From: Nitrosomonas sp.
GTDB lineage: Bacteria > Pseudomonadota > Gammaproteobacteria > Burkholderiales > Nitrosomonadaceae
Assembly: GCF_019635155.1 (NCBI RefSeq)
Contig: NZ_JAHBZY010000001.1
Location: 124,001-188,000, forward strand
DNA length: 64,000 nt
Direction of reading: 5' to 3'
Numbering within the stretch: position 1 is the stretch's first letter; every line of letters begins with the position of its first letter. The notes under the pieces were generated by a model. The model worked only from the letters and a program-made list of their open reading frames with translations, made no database searches and was not told the DNA's origin. Position numbers and translations under genes: made by a program. Shown piece after piece: positions 1 to 9,320 of this stretch.

Positions 1-63
1 CAGAGAGGGATTTTAACAAATATAACTTCTGTTAAATAGAAGGCATTTGTCCTTAAGATGCAG

Positions 64-789
64 CTAATTTTCGGTATCTCTCGAGTCAAACGTCCCGATC
101 AAATAGGATTCTTTGAAGTAGTTATACAGAGGTGCTTTCAAGCACAGTTCAATTTGTTTTTTAACGCCGATTTTCTTATAGATAACCGATAGTTGATTGC
201 GTACCGTTTTTTCAGTGACCAGCAATTGTGCGCTCATTTCCTTGGCTGATAAGCCTTTGCATGCCAGGTAGGCAATATGACGTTCGCTGTCGCTTAATTT
301 GGGGTGATTGGGTAGTTTTGCAGCGATTGGCGGCTCTGCAGAAGGTTTGGAGCTAAATTGCGCTTGCCAAAGCAATTTGGTGACATTTCGATCAAACCAG
401 ATTTGACCGGTATGGATCGAATAAATGGCTTTAAGCAGCAAATCAGACGGGTGTTGTTTGCTGATAATGCCGACGGCTCCGGAACGGAATGTTTGCAGGT
501 GTGTTTGTTCGCTATTGTGATGCGAGAAAGCAAGCACTTTGCTTTGCGGGCTTATTTGCAATAATTTGGAAATATCCTGAGCATAATTTTGATTGCTGAG
601 GAGTAAATCCATCAAAATTACATCAGGATTGTGCTGCGAGGTTAAAATGAACAGATCTTCGATGGAATTCGTATCCGCGATCAGACGGATCGCAGCGTGC
701 TTCTCGAACAGCGATCGTAAGCCAAGACTGACAAGCTCAAAGCTCTCGGCCACCAGGATGCGTATTTTTGTGCTAGATGGCTCTGCCAT
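64..789 (-). CDS. NarL/FixJ-type response regulator
   Basis: A 241-residue two-domain transcription regulator. The N-terminal receiver domain (about 8-130) keeps the phosphoacceptor Asp in 'DVILMD' and the Lys in 'ISKQ'. The usual Asp-Asp acidic pocket after the first strand reads Ala-Glu ('LVAES'), so metal binding and phosphorylation may be weakened. The C-terminal LuxR-type helix-turn-helix lies at about 165-225 ('LSDSERHIAYLACKGLSAKE', then 'TEKTVRNQLSVIYKKIG'). No sensor kinase lies nearby, so the signal and targets cannot be read here. It is transcribed away from suhB and appears monocistronic. Family assignment is secure, role unknown. Confidence 0.85.
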   Translation of the reverse strand: MAEPSSTKIRILVAESFELVSLGLRSLFEKHAAIRLIADTNSIEDLFILTSQHNPDVILMDLLLSNQNYAQDISKLLQISPQSKVLAFSHHNSEQTHLQTFRSGAVGIISKQHPSDLLLKAIYSIHTGQIWFDRNVTKLLWQAQFSSKPSAEPPIAAKLPNHPKLSDSERHIAYLACKGLSAKEMSAQLLVTEKTVRNQLSVIYKKIGVKKQIELCLKAPLYNYFKESYLIGTFDSRDTEN

Positions 790-1196
790 GCGTATTATTG
801 TTTTTTATTGAATAAAACTGTTTCTAGGGGATCGTATTAATTTACCGGATTAGTTTTATATCGCTGATTGGTAGTTTTAATCAGCTATTTATAGCGTGTT
901 TTTATAATCTATCTGTTTTTAGACTGATTCTATCAAATGCATTTAACAATAACCAGATGATATCTATCCCGATAAATGGGGTAAATTGTGGAATTGTATC
1001 CAGAAAATATCCCGACTGGTTGAATAGGAATACTGATAATTTTGTGCAAACGACCTGCTGTAGCTTGTAAGGGAAAAGTATCCATCTTAATTGATGAATC
1101 GGAAATATTGGCATGCGGGAATCTTGACAAAAGCAAGCATGCACAGTCGATTCATATTAAAATCGCAGCTTTTGCTAATTTCCTCGAATCAAGTTT
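790..1196. other. AT-rich intergenic region between divergent genes
   Basis: This roughly 400-base stretch lies between the response regulator (minus strand) and suhB (plus strand). It is AT-rich and must hold both promoters. Short open frames on the minus strand show no recognisable domain and lack a convincing ribosome site, so I did not call them. No clear repeat or RNA gene was seen. Confidence 0.5.
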
Positions 1197-2024
1197 ATGC
1201 ATCCGATGTTGACCATTGCGGTGAAAGCCGCACGCCGCGCTGGCAGTATTATTAATCAAGCTTCGCAAAATTTGGATTTGCTGACGGTATCCAAGAAATC
1301 ACATAGTGATTACGTCAGTGAGGTCGATGGCGCAGCGGAAGCAGCGATCATTAAGGTACTGCACTCGGCATATCCGGATCATGCGATCCTGGCGGAAGAA
1401 AGCGGGCGGCAAGGCGATCACGAAAAGTCCGAGTTTTTGTGGATCATCGATCCGCTTGACGGTACAACCAATTTCTTGCATGGTTTTCCCAAGTACTCGG
1501 TTTCTATTGCATTAAAGCATAAAGACGTATTAACTCATGCGGTGGTTTATGATCCGAACATGAATGAACTATTTACAGCAAGCAGAGGAACGGGCGCATT
1601 TCTGAACGATCGTCGCATCCGGGTCAGCAAACGTGCCAAGTTTGAAGATTGCTTGATCGGAACTGGTATTCCGTTTCGCGATTTGACCCATTTAGACGCG
1701 TACCTCGCGATGTTCAAGGACATTGTGCCGCGCACCGCAGGTATTCGCCGGCCTGGTTCCGCCGCGCTGGACTTGGCTTATGTAGCGGCGGGCCGCTATG
1801 ATGGATTCTGGGAGATCGGTTTGGCGCCTTGGGACATGGCCGCCGGTTGTTTGCTGATTACCGAAGCCGGTGGCTTGGTTGGCGATCTGGAAGGCAATGG
1901 CACGCAATTGGAAAGTGGTCAGATCGTAGCGGGCAGTCCTAAAGTGTTCTCGCAGTTGCTGAAAGTGATCGCGCCGCATCTTACGCCCGCATTGATCGAA
2001 GCGCAACGCACCGCTAAATCCTAG
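1197..2024 (+). CDS. suhB: Inositol-1-monophosphatase family protein SuhB
   Basis: A 275-residue Mg-dependent phosphatase of the inositol monophosphatase family. The metal-binding motifs are all visible: 'AEESG' near residue 66, '[12 protein letters not shown]' near 81-92, and 'WDMAAG' near 211. The N terminus '[16 protein letters not shown]' matches the start known from enterobacterial SuhB, which supports the ATG at 1197. In E. coli SuhB also takes part in rRNA antitermination with the Nus factors; whether that holds here cannot be seen. It is monocistronic and convergent with scpB, about 60 bases apart. Confidence 0.93.
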   Translation: MHPMLTIAVKAARRAGSIINQASQNLDLLTVSKKSHSDYVSEVDGAAEAAIIKVLHSAYPDHAILAEESGRQGDHEKSEFLWIIDPLDGTTNFLHGFPKYSVSIALKHKDVLTHAVVYDPNMNELFTASRGTGAFLNDRRIRVSKRAKFEDCLIGTGIPFRDLTHLDAYLAMFKDIVPRTAGIRRPGSAALDLAYVAAGRYDGFWEIGLAPWDMAAGCLLITEAGGLVGDLEGNGTQLESGQIVAGSPKVFSQLLKVIAPHLTPALIEAQRTAKS

Positions 2025-2085
2025 GATACTGATTATGGCTATACGAGCCAATCACTTCGTTGTGCGGTTTCGCTCCCTCGCCGAA

Positions 2086-2727
2086 TCAATCTGCGTTTCC
2101 CTTGTGATCCGTTGAGTCGGTTTCCGTAAACGGCAACGCTTGATTGTGATTGTCCGGCTCGATCAAAGATTTCATTTCATCCAGCGGTGGAAGTTCGTCT
2201 AAAGTCCGTAAATTGAGATCGTCGAGGAAATTCAGTGTGGTGGCGAACAGAGCCGGCTTTCCCGGCACATTGCGGTGCCCGATCTCTTCAATCCAGCCTC
2301 GTGCCAACAACGTTTTGAGTATGGAACCGGATACGCTGACACCCCGGATTTCTTCAATATCGCCTCGTGTAACCGGCTGGCGATAAGCGATGATGGCGAG
2401 TGTTTCCAGAATAGCGCGCGAGTAGCGTGGTGTTTTTTGCGGGGCGAGCTTCTCCAGGAATGGTTGCATTTCAGGTTTGGTCTGAAAGCGCCAGCCGCTT
2501 GCCACAGTGACCAGCTCGATGGCGCTGTCGCGCCATTTGTCACGAATTTCTTCCAACAGCCTGGAAATCACCGCATTGTTTAGTTCGTGATCGAATAATT
2601 TTCGCAATTCGCTGATCGGTAGCGGTTCTTGTGTGGCAAGCAGGGCTGCTTCCAGAATTTGTTTTGCTTTCTCAGGATTGAGTGATTCTAACGTGATGGG
2701 ATTAAGCGACGTCGACGGCGCGGACAT
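2086..2727 (-). CDS. scpB: Segregation and condensation protein ScpB
   Basis: Winged-helix subunit of the SMC-ScpA-ScpB chromosome condensation complex. The family core 'RAILETLAIIAYRQPVTRGD' followed by 'IEEIRGVSVSGSILKTLLARG' is clear. The frame is open further upstream to 2781, but the ATG at 2727 ('MSAPSTSLNPI') is preferred because it limits the overlap with scpA to 26 bases and removes an atypical N-terminal extension. The C-terminal tail is acidic and probably disordered. It is the last gene of a minus-strand run with scpA and trpS; the overlap suggests translational coupling with its partner ScpA. Confidence 0.92.
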   Translation of the reverse strand: MSAPSTSLNPITLESLNPEKAKQILEAALLATQEPLPISELRKLFDHELNNAVISRLLEEIRDKWRDSAIELVTVASGWRFQTKPEMQPFLEKLAPQKTPRYSRAILETLAIIAYRQPVTRGDIEEIRGVSVSGSILKTLLARGWIEEIGHRNVPGKPALFATTLNFLDDLNLRTLDELPPLDEMKSLIEPDNHNQALPFTETDSTDHKGNAD

Positions 2728-3514
2728 AGATTGTTCCAGAATCTTGAGATTGGGAAATTTCCAGCAGTAATTCCTTGGCAAGTTCCAGTACTGCCAGAAA
2801 CGTCACAACGACTTCCATGATCGTGGCGGCGGGACTGAATAAATCGTAGAATTCCAATTGTTTCCGGGTACGTAAATCGCGTAATACTTGGCTCATATAA
2901 GCCCGCACGGAAAGCGTTTCACGCTTGACCTGATGATGCCGGTTGACTTTTGCGCGTGTCAAAATGGCGATCCAGGCATTCCGCAGATCATCACTGTTAA
3001 CATTTGGCAATCGGATGGTTTCGTTTTGTTCTATCCGGATCTGGGCGATGCTGAAATCACGTTCGGCTTGGGGTAATCTATTGAGCCGATCCGCAGCTTT
3101 TTTAATTTGCTCGTATTCGAGTAAACGTCGCACTAATTCGGCACGCGGGTCGCTTTCTTCCGCTATTTCCGTTTTAGACTTGGGAAGTAGCATACGCGAT
3201 TTGATTTCAATCAGTAGCGCGGTCATTAGCAAATATTCTGCGGCCAATTCCAATTGATCAATTCGCATCATTTCGACATACGTCATATATTGTTGCGTGA
3301 GTTCCGCCATCGGGATATCGAGAATGTTCAGATTATGCTTGCGGATCAAATATAACAGCAGATCAAGCGGCCCCTGGAAGGTATCGAGAAATACCTCCAG
3401 CGCATCCGGCGGAATGTATAGATCCTGTGGAATTTCCAGTAGCGGTTCGCCGCAGATTCGGGCAATCGGTTGCGGTGACTGTGATTCTAAGGAATCAATA
3501 ACCGGATTCACCAT
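2702..3514 (-). CDS. scpA: Segregation and condensation protein ScpA
   Basis: Kleisin subunit that bridges SMC heads. The diagnostic N-terminal motif 'FQGPLDLLLYLIRKHNLNIL' begins near residue 48, followed by 'LAAEYLLMTALLIEIKSRML'. The C-terminal winged-helix portion follows at about 190-265. Its 270 residues are normal for the betaproteobacterial family. A roughly 35-residue N-terminal leader precedes the conserved core and may reflect an early start call. The 3' end overlaps scpB by 26 bases and the gene lies 22 bases downstream of trpS, consistent with one transcript. The smc gene itself is not in the window. Confidence 0.92.
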   Translation of the reverse strand: MVNPVIDSLESQSPQPIARICGEPLLEIPQDLYIPPDALEVFLDTFQGPLDLLLYLIRKHNLNILDIPMAELTQQYMTYVEMMRIDQLELAAEYLLMTALLIEIKSRMLLPKSKTEIAEESDPRAELVRRLLEYEQIKKAADRLNRLPQAERDFSIAQIRIEQNETIRLPNVNSDDLRNAWIAILTRAKVNRHHQVKRETLSVRAYMSQVLRDLRTRKQLEFYDLFSPAATIMEVVVTFLAVLELAKELLLEISQSQDSGTIYVRAVDVA

Positions 3515-3535
3515 TGGCAGACCATTGGAAATGGC

Positions 3536-4738
3536 TTAGGAATAATTCAAACCCATTGCTTGACGGATGTCGCGCATGGTTTCTTCCGCCAATTTATTGG
3601 CTTTTTCGCAACCGTCGGCGATGATGTTGCGCACCAGGGTCGGATCTTCTTCGTATTTTTTGATACGCTCATGCATCGGCGCTTGTTCGGCGAGGATCTT
3701 ATCGATTACCGGTGATTTGCAATCCAGACAGCCGATTTCGGCGTTCTTGCATCCTTTTTGCACCCAATCGCGCGTGGCATCGTCAGAATAAACCAGATGA
3801 AATTGCCATACCGGGCATTTGGCAGGATCACCCGGATCGCTGCGGCGTACCCGTGCCGGATCGGTTGGCATAGTGCGAACTTTTCTGCGGATGTTTTCAG
3901 GGTCTTCACGCAAGCTGATGGTGTTGTTATACGATTTGGACATTTTCTGGCCATCCAATCCGGGCATGCGGGAGGCTGCGGTCAGTAATGTTTCCGGTTC
4001 GGTCAGAATCATTTTGCCGCCGCCTTCGAGATAACCGAACAAGCGTTCACGGTCGCCCAAACTCAAATTCTGTTGCTCATTCAGCAACGATCGCGCTTCT
4101 TCCAGCGCGTGCTCATCGCCCTGCTCTTGATACAGCGTGCGCAACTCGGTATACAGCTTGGATTTTTTTGAGCCGAGCTTTTTGATGGCCGCTTCGGCTT
4201 TTTCTTCAAACCCAGGTTCTTTGCCATAAATATGGTTGAAACGGCGGGAGATTTCGCGGGTAAATTCCAGATGCGGTGCTTGATCTTCGCCAACCGGTAC
4301 CAAGTTAGCACGGTAAATCAGGATATCGGCGCTTTGCAACAATGGATAGCCCAGAAAGCCGTAAGTGCTGAGGTCTTTCTCCGAGAGTTTTTCCTGTTGA
4401 TCTTTATAAGTGGGAACACGTTCCAGCCAACCGAGTGGCGTCATCATCGACAGCAATAAGTACAGCTCGGCATGCGCCGGGACTTTGGATTGAATGAATA
4501 AAATCGCCTGGGACGGGTCGACCCCCGCGGCCAGCCAGTCGATGACCATATCCCAAACATTTTGTTCGATGATTTCGGGTGAATCGTAATGGGTTGTCAG
4601 TGCATGCCAATCGGCTACAAAAAATAAGCATTCATATTGTTGCTGCAATTTCACCCAATTTTTCAAGACGCCGTGATAATGTCCTAAATGCAAGCTCCCG
4701 GTGGGGCGCATACCCGATAAAACACGATCAGCAAACAT
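3536..4738 (-). CDS. trpS: Tryptophan--tRNA ligase
   Basis: Class I aminoacyl-tRNA synthetase charging tRNA-Trp. The HIGH-type signature appears as 'HLGHYHG' near residues 17-23 and the KMSKS loop as 'GQKMSKS' near 262. At 400 residues it is the long form found in many betaproteobacteria, about 65 residues longer than the E. coli enzyme; the extra segment (about 180-225) lies before the KMSKS loop. A cysteine cluster, 'CKNAEIGCLDC', near residue 320-330 may bind a metal. Second-to-last metabolic gene of the run leading into scpA/scpB. Confidence 0.95.
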   Translation of the reverse strand: MFADRVLSGMRPTGSLHLGHYHGVLKNWVKLQQQYECLFFVADWHALTTHYDSPEIIEQNVWDMVIDWLAAGVDPSQAILFIQSKVPAHAELYLLLSMMTPLGWLERVPTYKDQQEKLSEKDLSTYGFLGYPLLQSADILIYRANLVPVGEDQAPHLEFTREISRRFNHIYGKEPGFEEKAEAAIKKLGSKKSKLYTELRTLYQEQGDEHALEEARSLLNEQQNLSLGDRERLFGYLEGGGKMILTEPETLLTAASRMPGLDGQKMSKSYNNTISLREDPENIRRKVRTMPTDPARVRRSDPGDPAKCPVWQFHLVYSDDATRDWVQKGCKNAEIGCLDCKSPVIDKILAEQAPMHERIKKYEEDPTLVRNIIADGCEKANKLAEETMRDIRQAMGLNYS

Positions 4739-4765
4739 ATGGATTTCCTAATATTGAAAACATTG

Positions 4766-5431
4766 CTAAATATATAACTCAAAAAAAGATACGATGAAAA
4801 TTTTCACCCATAGAATGACCGGCCCGATGATAGCGCCCAAAACACCGCTGAATAGCAAGAGCAGCAAAATCATAAAGCCGTAAGGTTCGATCCGGGAAAA
4901 TTGATACGCCAAGCGGTGCGGCAGCAGGCTGACCGCCATCCGGCCACCATCTAACGGTGGCAATGGCAACAGATTCAACACCATCAGGATAACATTGATT
5001 TCGATTCCGGCAATTCCCATCAGGGCGAGCGGCCTGGCATAGCTGACCTCGGGCATTAGCAACGCCAATTTGATCATCAGCGCCCAGAAGAATGCCATTA
5101 ATAGATTGGCACCCGGCCCGGCGGCGGCTACCCAAAGCATGTCGCGTTTCGGGTGGCGCAGATTGGTAAAATTAACCGGTACCGGTTTAGCCCAACCGAA
5201 TAAGAACCCTGCGCCGATGGTTAATTTACTTAGAATAAATAATGTCAACGGTACCAAAATCGTGCCGACCAAGTCGATATGACGGGCCGGATTAAGACTG
5301 ATGCGGCCGGCATTGAATGCGGTCAAATCGCCGAATTTCTTAGCCATATAACCATGCGCCGCTTCGTGCATGGTGATGGCGAGAATAACCGGTAATGCAT
5401 AAATGGCGATGCCCTGGATAATTTCATCCAT
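4766..5431 (-). CDS. Site-2 protease family (M50) membrane metalloprotease
   Basis: Polytopic intramembrane zinc protease. The HExxH motif is 'HEAAH' at residues 22-26 and the second zinc-binding motif is 'NLLPLPPLDGGR' near residue 165. Several hydrophobic helices fill the remaining 221 residues. The frame is open to 5488, but the ATG at 5431 ('MDEIIQGIA') places HEAAH correctly in the first helix and gives an 8-base overlap with yciO. Substrate unknown; this short subfamily without a PDZ domain commonly neighbours trpS and scpA. Confidence 0.87.
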   Translation of the reverse strand: MDEIIQGIAIYALPVILAITMHEAAHGYMAKKFGDLTAFNAGRISLNPARHIDLVGTILVPLTLFILSKLTIGAGFLFGWAKPVPVNFTNLRHPKRDMLWVAAAGPGANLLMAFFWALMIKLALLMPEVSYARPLALMGIAGIEINVILMVLNLLPLPPLDGGRMAVSLLPHRLAYQFSRIEPYGFMILLLLLFSGVLGAIIGPVILWVKIFIVSFFELYI

Positions 5432-6056
5432 GGTCGATCCCAAATGGTTCGAGATTGCCTTTGCCAAGCCGCACCAACTCCGGCGCATCGGTTGTCAGGT
5501 CGATTACCGTGGTCATGTCGATGCCGCAAGAACCGGCGTCCATGACCAGTTCCACTTGATGTTCCAAACGCTCCCGGATTTCTTCCGCATCGTTCAGTGG
5601 ATATTCGTCACCCGGTAGAATCAATGTGGAGCTGAGCAAGGGTTCGTCGAGTTCTTGCAATAACGCTTGTACGACCGGATGATCCGGGATGCGTAATCCG
5701 ATGGTGTTGCGTTTCGGATGCTGCATGCGGCGCGGTACTTCGCGAGTTGCTTGCAAAATAAAAGTATAACTGCCGGGTGTCGTGGCTTTCAGCAAGCGAT
5801 ATTGGCTGTTATCGACTTTTGCGTAAGTGGCGATTTCCGCCAGATCGCGGCAAACCAAGGTGAAATGATGGCGCTCGTCCACTTGCCGGATGGCACGGAT
5901 GCGCGCCATCGCGTCTTTATCGCCCAAATGACAGCCCAAGGCATAACAGGAATCGGTCGGATAGACAATGACACCTCCTCCGCGCACGATGGCAACGGCT
6001 TGTTTAATCAAGCGCAAATGGGGCGTATCGGTGTGAATAGCAAAAAATTGGGCCAC
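5424..6056 (-). CDS. yciO: YciO family protein (Sua5/YrdC domain)
   Basis: A 210-residue Sua5/YciO/YrdC-fold protein. The N terminus ('FFAIHTDTPHLRLIKQAVA', 'GGVIVYPTDSCYALGC') and 'KRNTIGLRIPDHP' match the YciO branch rather than the TsaC branch. TsaC/Sua5 make threonylcarbamoyl-AMP for tRNA t6A37; YciO is a related nucleotide-binding protein with a debated, weaker activity. The gene follows rnm after 42 bases, an order like the yciO-rnm neighbourhood in E. coli, and overlaps the M50 protease gene by 8 bases. Fold secure; subfamily likely. Confidence 0.88.
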   Translation of the reverse strand: MAQFFAIHTDTPHLRLIKQAVAIVRGGGVIVYPTDSCYALGCHLGDKDAMARIRAIRQVDERHHFTLVCRDLAEIATYAKVDNSQYRLLKATTPGSYTFILQATREVPRRMQHPKRNTIGLRIPDHPVVQALLQELDEPLLSSTLILPGDEYPLNDAEEIRERLEHQVELVMDAGSCGIDMTTVIDLTTDAPELVRLGKGNLEPFGIDHG

Positions 6057-6098
6057 GGATAAAACGGTCGTGCAATGAAAGATAATTGATTCTGTGCG

Positions 6099-6959
6099 TC
6101 AATAAGTCAGTTCGGTCGTAAAGGAAGTTTTAAAGTGATGCCAAACGGGCGTGCAACCCAACGGAAACTCCGGCAATTGTCCCAGATCGAAATGGCTTTC
6201 TCCCGGTCCATGAAAATCCGAACCGCAGGAAGCCAGTAAATTTCTATCCTTGGCATGACGCGCGAAATGCTGCATTTGTTCATGAGTATGGCTGGATGTT
6301 ACCACTTCAATGGCCGAACCACCCAATGCGGCAAATTCATCGAGCAGATCGTTCAACACATTTTTTCCCAAATCGTAGCGTCCGGGATGCGCAATGACCG
6401 CCCGGCCACCGCTGCCGCGAATCCAATTGATGGCATCGCTCAATGGCGCCCATTCATGTGGTGTATAGCCGGGCTTACCCTTGACCAGATATTTTTTGAA
6501 CACCGATTTAACATCTTTGGCGTATCCTTGTTCGACTAGAAAGCGCGCGAAATGCGTCCGACCGATGAGGCTGCGTACGCCGACGAAGGTATAGGCGCCT
6601 TCCAGGCTGCCCGAAATGCCGATTTTTTCGAGTTCCGCCGCGATATTTTTAGCGCGCTGCGCGCGGCCTGTACGAACTTGCGCCAGGCCTTCCACCAAAG
6701 GCGCATAATCCGGATCGATATCCAGCCCGACAATGTGAATCGTCCGGCCGCGCCAGCTGACGGATATTTCCACACCATTTATAAATGTGATACTTTTCGT
6801 TTCGGCGATCTGCCGAGCTTCCGCGAGTCCGGCGATATCGTCGTGATCGGTCAAAGCCAGTGTTGCAACGCCACGTTGAGCGGCGCGTTCGACCAACTGA
6901 GTCGGTGTCAGTACACCATCGGAAATTGAGGAATGGCAATGCAGATCGATATTAAGCAT
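6099..6959 (-). CDS. rnm: PHP-domain phosphoesterase, RNase AM (YciV/TrpH family)
   Basis: A 286-residue PHP-domain enzyme. 'DLHCHSSISDG' near residue 5, 'ALTDHDDIAG' near 36, 'AHPGRYDL' near 195 and 'SCGSDFHGPG' near 245 supply the trinuclear metal ligands. In E. coli the homologue (RNase AM, formerly YciV/TrpH) is a 5'-3' exonuclease that trims rRNA 5' ends and hydrolyses 3',5'-bisphosphonucleotides. First gene of the minus-strand run that continues through yciO, M50, trpS, scpA and scpB. Assignment rests on motif order and synteny. Confidence 0.9.
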   Translation of the reverse strand: MLNIDLHCHSSISDGVLTPTQLVERAAQRGVATLALTDHDDIAGLAEARQIAETKSITFINGVEISVSWRGRTIHIVGLDIDPDYAPLVEGLAQVRTGRAQRAKNIAAELEKIGISGSLEGAYTFVGVRSLIGRTHFARFLVEQGYAKDVKSVFKKYLVKGKPGYTPHEWAPLSDAINWIRGSGGRAVIAHPGRYDLGKNVLNDLLDEFAALGGSAIEVVTSSHTHEQMQHFARHAKDRNLLASCGSDFHGPGESHFDLGQLPEFPLGCTPVWHHFKTSFTTELTY

Positions 6960-7086
6960 GAAAATTCGTTGAACACCCGCGGGATACGCATGATAACAAA
7001 TATCCGCAGTGAAGAGAAATAATTACATTGACTAATGAAACAGAGAGTTAAATCCACCAACCGTTCACAATGATAGAAAAAACGCT

Positions 7087-8322
7087 ATGGAAAACCTGAT
7101 TGATAAACCCTCCAACTTTCTTGATTACCTTTCCGCCGCACCGCATCGCAGCTTGTTTCTGGCGGGTGCATTGCAAGGTGTGCTGACTGTGCTGTGGTGG
7201 ATTTTTGACCTGGCTGGCCGCTACGGTATTGCCGGTTCGATGACCGTCTGGAACGTCGCACCGAGCTGGGCGCATGCGTTTCTGATGGTTTACGGTTTTT
7301 TCCCGTTTTTTATTTTCGGTTTTCTGTTTACCACATATCCGAATTGGATGAATGGCGACAAAGTGAAACCAAGCGAATATGTCGCTACTTGCGTGCTGAT
7401 GGCGAGCGGCGTGGCATTGTTCTACGCGGGGTTATTGACGCACCGGATCATCAGCATTGCCGGCGTGGAACTGATGTTGACCGGCTGGAGTATCGCGGTT
7501 TACGTGCTGTTGCGCATTTTGCTGACCGCGCCGGCGGCGGATAAACGCCATGCTCGTGTCACCAGCGTCGCGCTGGTCATGGGCTGGCTCGGTGTCGCGG
7601 CGTATTTGTTCTGGCTGGTCAGTGACAGCCCGATGCTTATCGATTTCGCCCGCGCTGCCGGACTCTGGCTTTTCCTATTGCCGATCGTGCTCACGGTGTC
7701 GCACCGCATGATTCCGTTTTTCTCCAGCCGCGTACTGGATAACTACGAAATGGTGCGGCCTTTCTGGATGCTGTGGCTGATGCTCGGCTGCATTGCCGCG
7801 CATGGTGTGCTGCAATGCTTCGAGCTTACCGCTTATTTGTGGTTCGTTGATTTCCCGCTGGCCGGGTGCGCGCTGTACCTATCGTACCGCTGGCAATTTC
7901 AGCGCAGTTTTCAGGTGAGCTTACTGGCAGTGTTGCACATCTCATTCGCCTGGCTCGGCGTGGCCATGCTGCTGTATGGCGTGCAAAGCCTGGTGTATTT
8001 CGCCTCCGGCAATTTCATTCTAGGTCTCGCCCCGCTGCACGCGCTCGGCATCGGCTTCTTCTCCGGCATGGTTCTCGCGATGGCTTCACGTGTCACCCTC
8101 GGCCACTCGGGACGGCCATTGGAACTCGACCGCTTCACCTGGCTACTGTTCCTGGGCTTCCAGGCAACCGCCTTAGTCAGAATCTTGGCCGATCTCATCC
8201 CGGCGATTGCGCCGATGTTCTATGTGCTCGCAGCGTTCATTTGGCTGGCGTGTTTCGGATTATGGGCAATCAAGTTCGCGCCGATTTATTGGCGTGCTAG
8301 GGTGGATGGGAAGGCGGGGTGA
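7087..8322 (+). CDS. nnrS: NnrS family membrane protein
   Basis: A 411-residue protein made almost entirely of transmembrane helices, about 12. 'PHRSLFLAGALQGVL' near residue 18 and 'ALGIGFFSGMVLAMASRVTL' near 325 are typical of NnrS. NnrS is a haem- and copper-containing membrane protein of denitrifiers and ammonia oxidisers that relieves nitric oxide stress; its mechanism is not settled. It is divergent from rnm and stands alone. I did not find a confident FNR/NNR or NsrR site in the 127-base upstream gap. Confidence 0.88.
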   Translation: MENLIDKPSNFLDYLSAAPHRSLFLAGALQGVLTVLWWIFDLAGRYGIAGSMTVWNVAPSWAHAFLMVYGFFPFFIFGFLFTTYPNWMNGDKVKPSEYVATCVLMASGVALFYAGLLTHRIISIAGVELMLTGWSIAVYVLLRILLTAPAADKRHARVTSVALVMGWLGVAAYLFWLVSDSPMLIDFARAAGLWLFLLPIVLTVSHRMIPFFSSRVLDNYEMVRPFWMLWLMLGCIAAHGVLQCFELTAYLWFVDFPLAGCALYLSYRWQFQRSFQVSLLAVLHISFAWLGVAMLLYGVQSLVYFASGNFILGLAPLHALGIGFFSGMVLAMASRVTLGHSGRPLELDRFTWLLFLGFQATALVRILADLIPAIAPMFYVLAAFIWLACFGLWAIKFAPIYWRARVDGKAG

Positions 8323-8347
8323 TTCTCGTTAACGGAGAAGTTAAATT

Positions 8348-9301
8348 TTGTATGCTAAGACCATGAATAAAAAAATTTCCTATTTAACTGAAATAGAATG
8401 TAACTTTGATCGAGATGCTGTAATTCAGACAGATTTCTTCTGGGATCCTATTTGTGGAACATATTCAATCACTGACGATGCTGCCACGGAACTCAGCAGA
8501 GCGATAGAAAACAAAAGGAAAATTGCCAACGTACTTGCTCAAAGAAAATGCCGAGGAATTGATATTCTTACTCGAATTACAATTGAGAAGTCTGGAAAAA
8601 ATGGGGATTGGAGTTTGGAAGCAATCCAAGACTTGCTTTCTCTATACCCGGCATCGCCTTTAGAAATGCTTGATGAAGCTCTGATAAATATTTCTTATTT
8701 GATAAAACATCCTAGTGAAGAAGTATCCATAACTGAAGATGAAGTTTGGTATCTTTATTCTTACGATCTTAATTCTAGTTCATACATTCTGAGACAATTT
8801 GAGCAACTAGGGTTCATTAAATTATCCTCTAATGGGCCAGTAAAACAAAGATTTACTATTGAAGCTGGTGGATGGAATAAGCTATCTCAATTACAGAAAA
8901 ATCTTAGTAAATTTAGAAAACAAGCTTTTGTTGCAATGTGGTTTGATAAAACGATGGACAGCTTTTACCAAAATGGCATCAAGCCAGCGATTGAAGCCGA
9001 TGGTACAAAATGTATAAGAATTGATCTTCAGGAACATAACAATAAAATCTGCGATGAAATTATTGCAGAAATTAGGAGAAGCAATTATCTCGTAGCAGAT
9101 TTTACTGGTAATCGGGGCGGTGTTTACTATGAGGCTGGGTTTGCATATGGGCTGGGTATTCCCGTAATCTGGACGATTCATCAAGATCATTTAGCGAATG
9201 TTCATTTTGATACTCGTCAATACAATCATATCGTTTATGAAACAGAAGAAGAATTAAAAGAAAGGCTTTTGAGTAGAATTAAAGCAACAATAGTCGATTG
9301 A
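8348..9301 (+). CDS. Nucleoside deoxyribosyltransferase/TIR-like domain protein
   Basis: A 317-residue protein in two parts. The C-terminal part (about 190-317) starts 'QAFVAMWFDKTMDSFYQNG' and ends in 'GGVYYEAGFAYGLGIPVIW'. This layout resembles nucleoside 2-deoxyribosyltransferases and related TIR-like N-glycosidases, where the Glu of 'YEAG' would be the nucleophile. The N-terminal part is unrecognised; residues about 130-185 may be a winged helix. TTG at 8348 has an SD-like GGAGAAG seven bases upstream; ATG at 8363 is the alternative. Base composition is far more AT-rich than nnrS before it, suggesting acquisition. A defence or NAD-cleaving role is only a guess. Confidence 0.65.
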   Translation: MYAKTMNKKISYLTEIECNFDRDAVIQTDFFWDPICGTYSITDDAATELSRAIENKRKIANVLAQRKCRGIDILTRITIEKSGKNGDWSLEAIQDLLSLYPASPLEMLDEALINISYLIKHPSEEVSITEDEVWYLYSYDLNSSSYILRQFEQLGFIKLSSNGPVKQRFTIEAGGWNKLSQLQKNLSKFRKQAFVAMWFDKTMDSFYQNGIKPAIEADGTKCIRIDLQEHNNKICDEIIAEIRRSNYLVADFTGNRGGVYYEAGFAYGLGIPVIWTIHQDHLANVHFDTRQYNHIVYETEEELKERLLSRIKATIVD

Positions 9302-9320
9302 ATGTATTGCAAATACCAAC

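Noticed and set aside
902-1144. 80-codon minus-strand frame between the response regulator and suhB
   Set aside because: No ribosome site, no recognisable domain and AT-rich composition; more likely promoter DNA.
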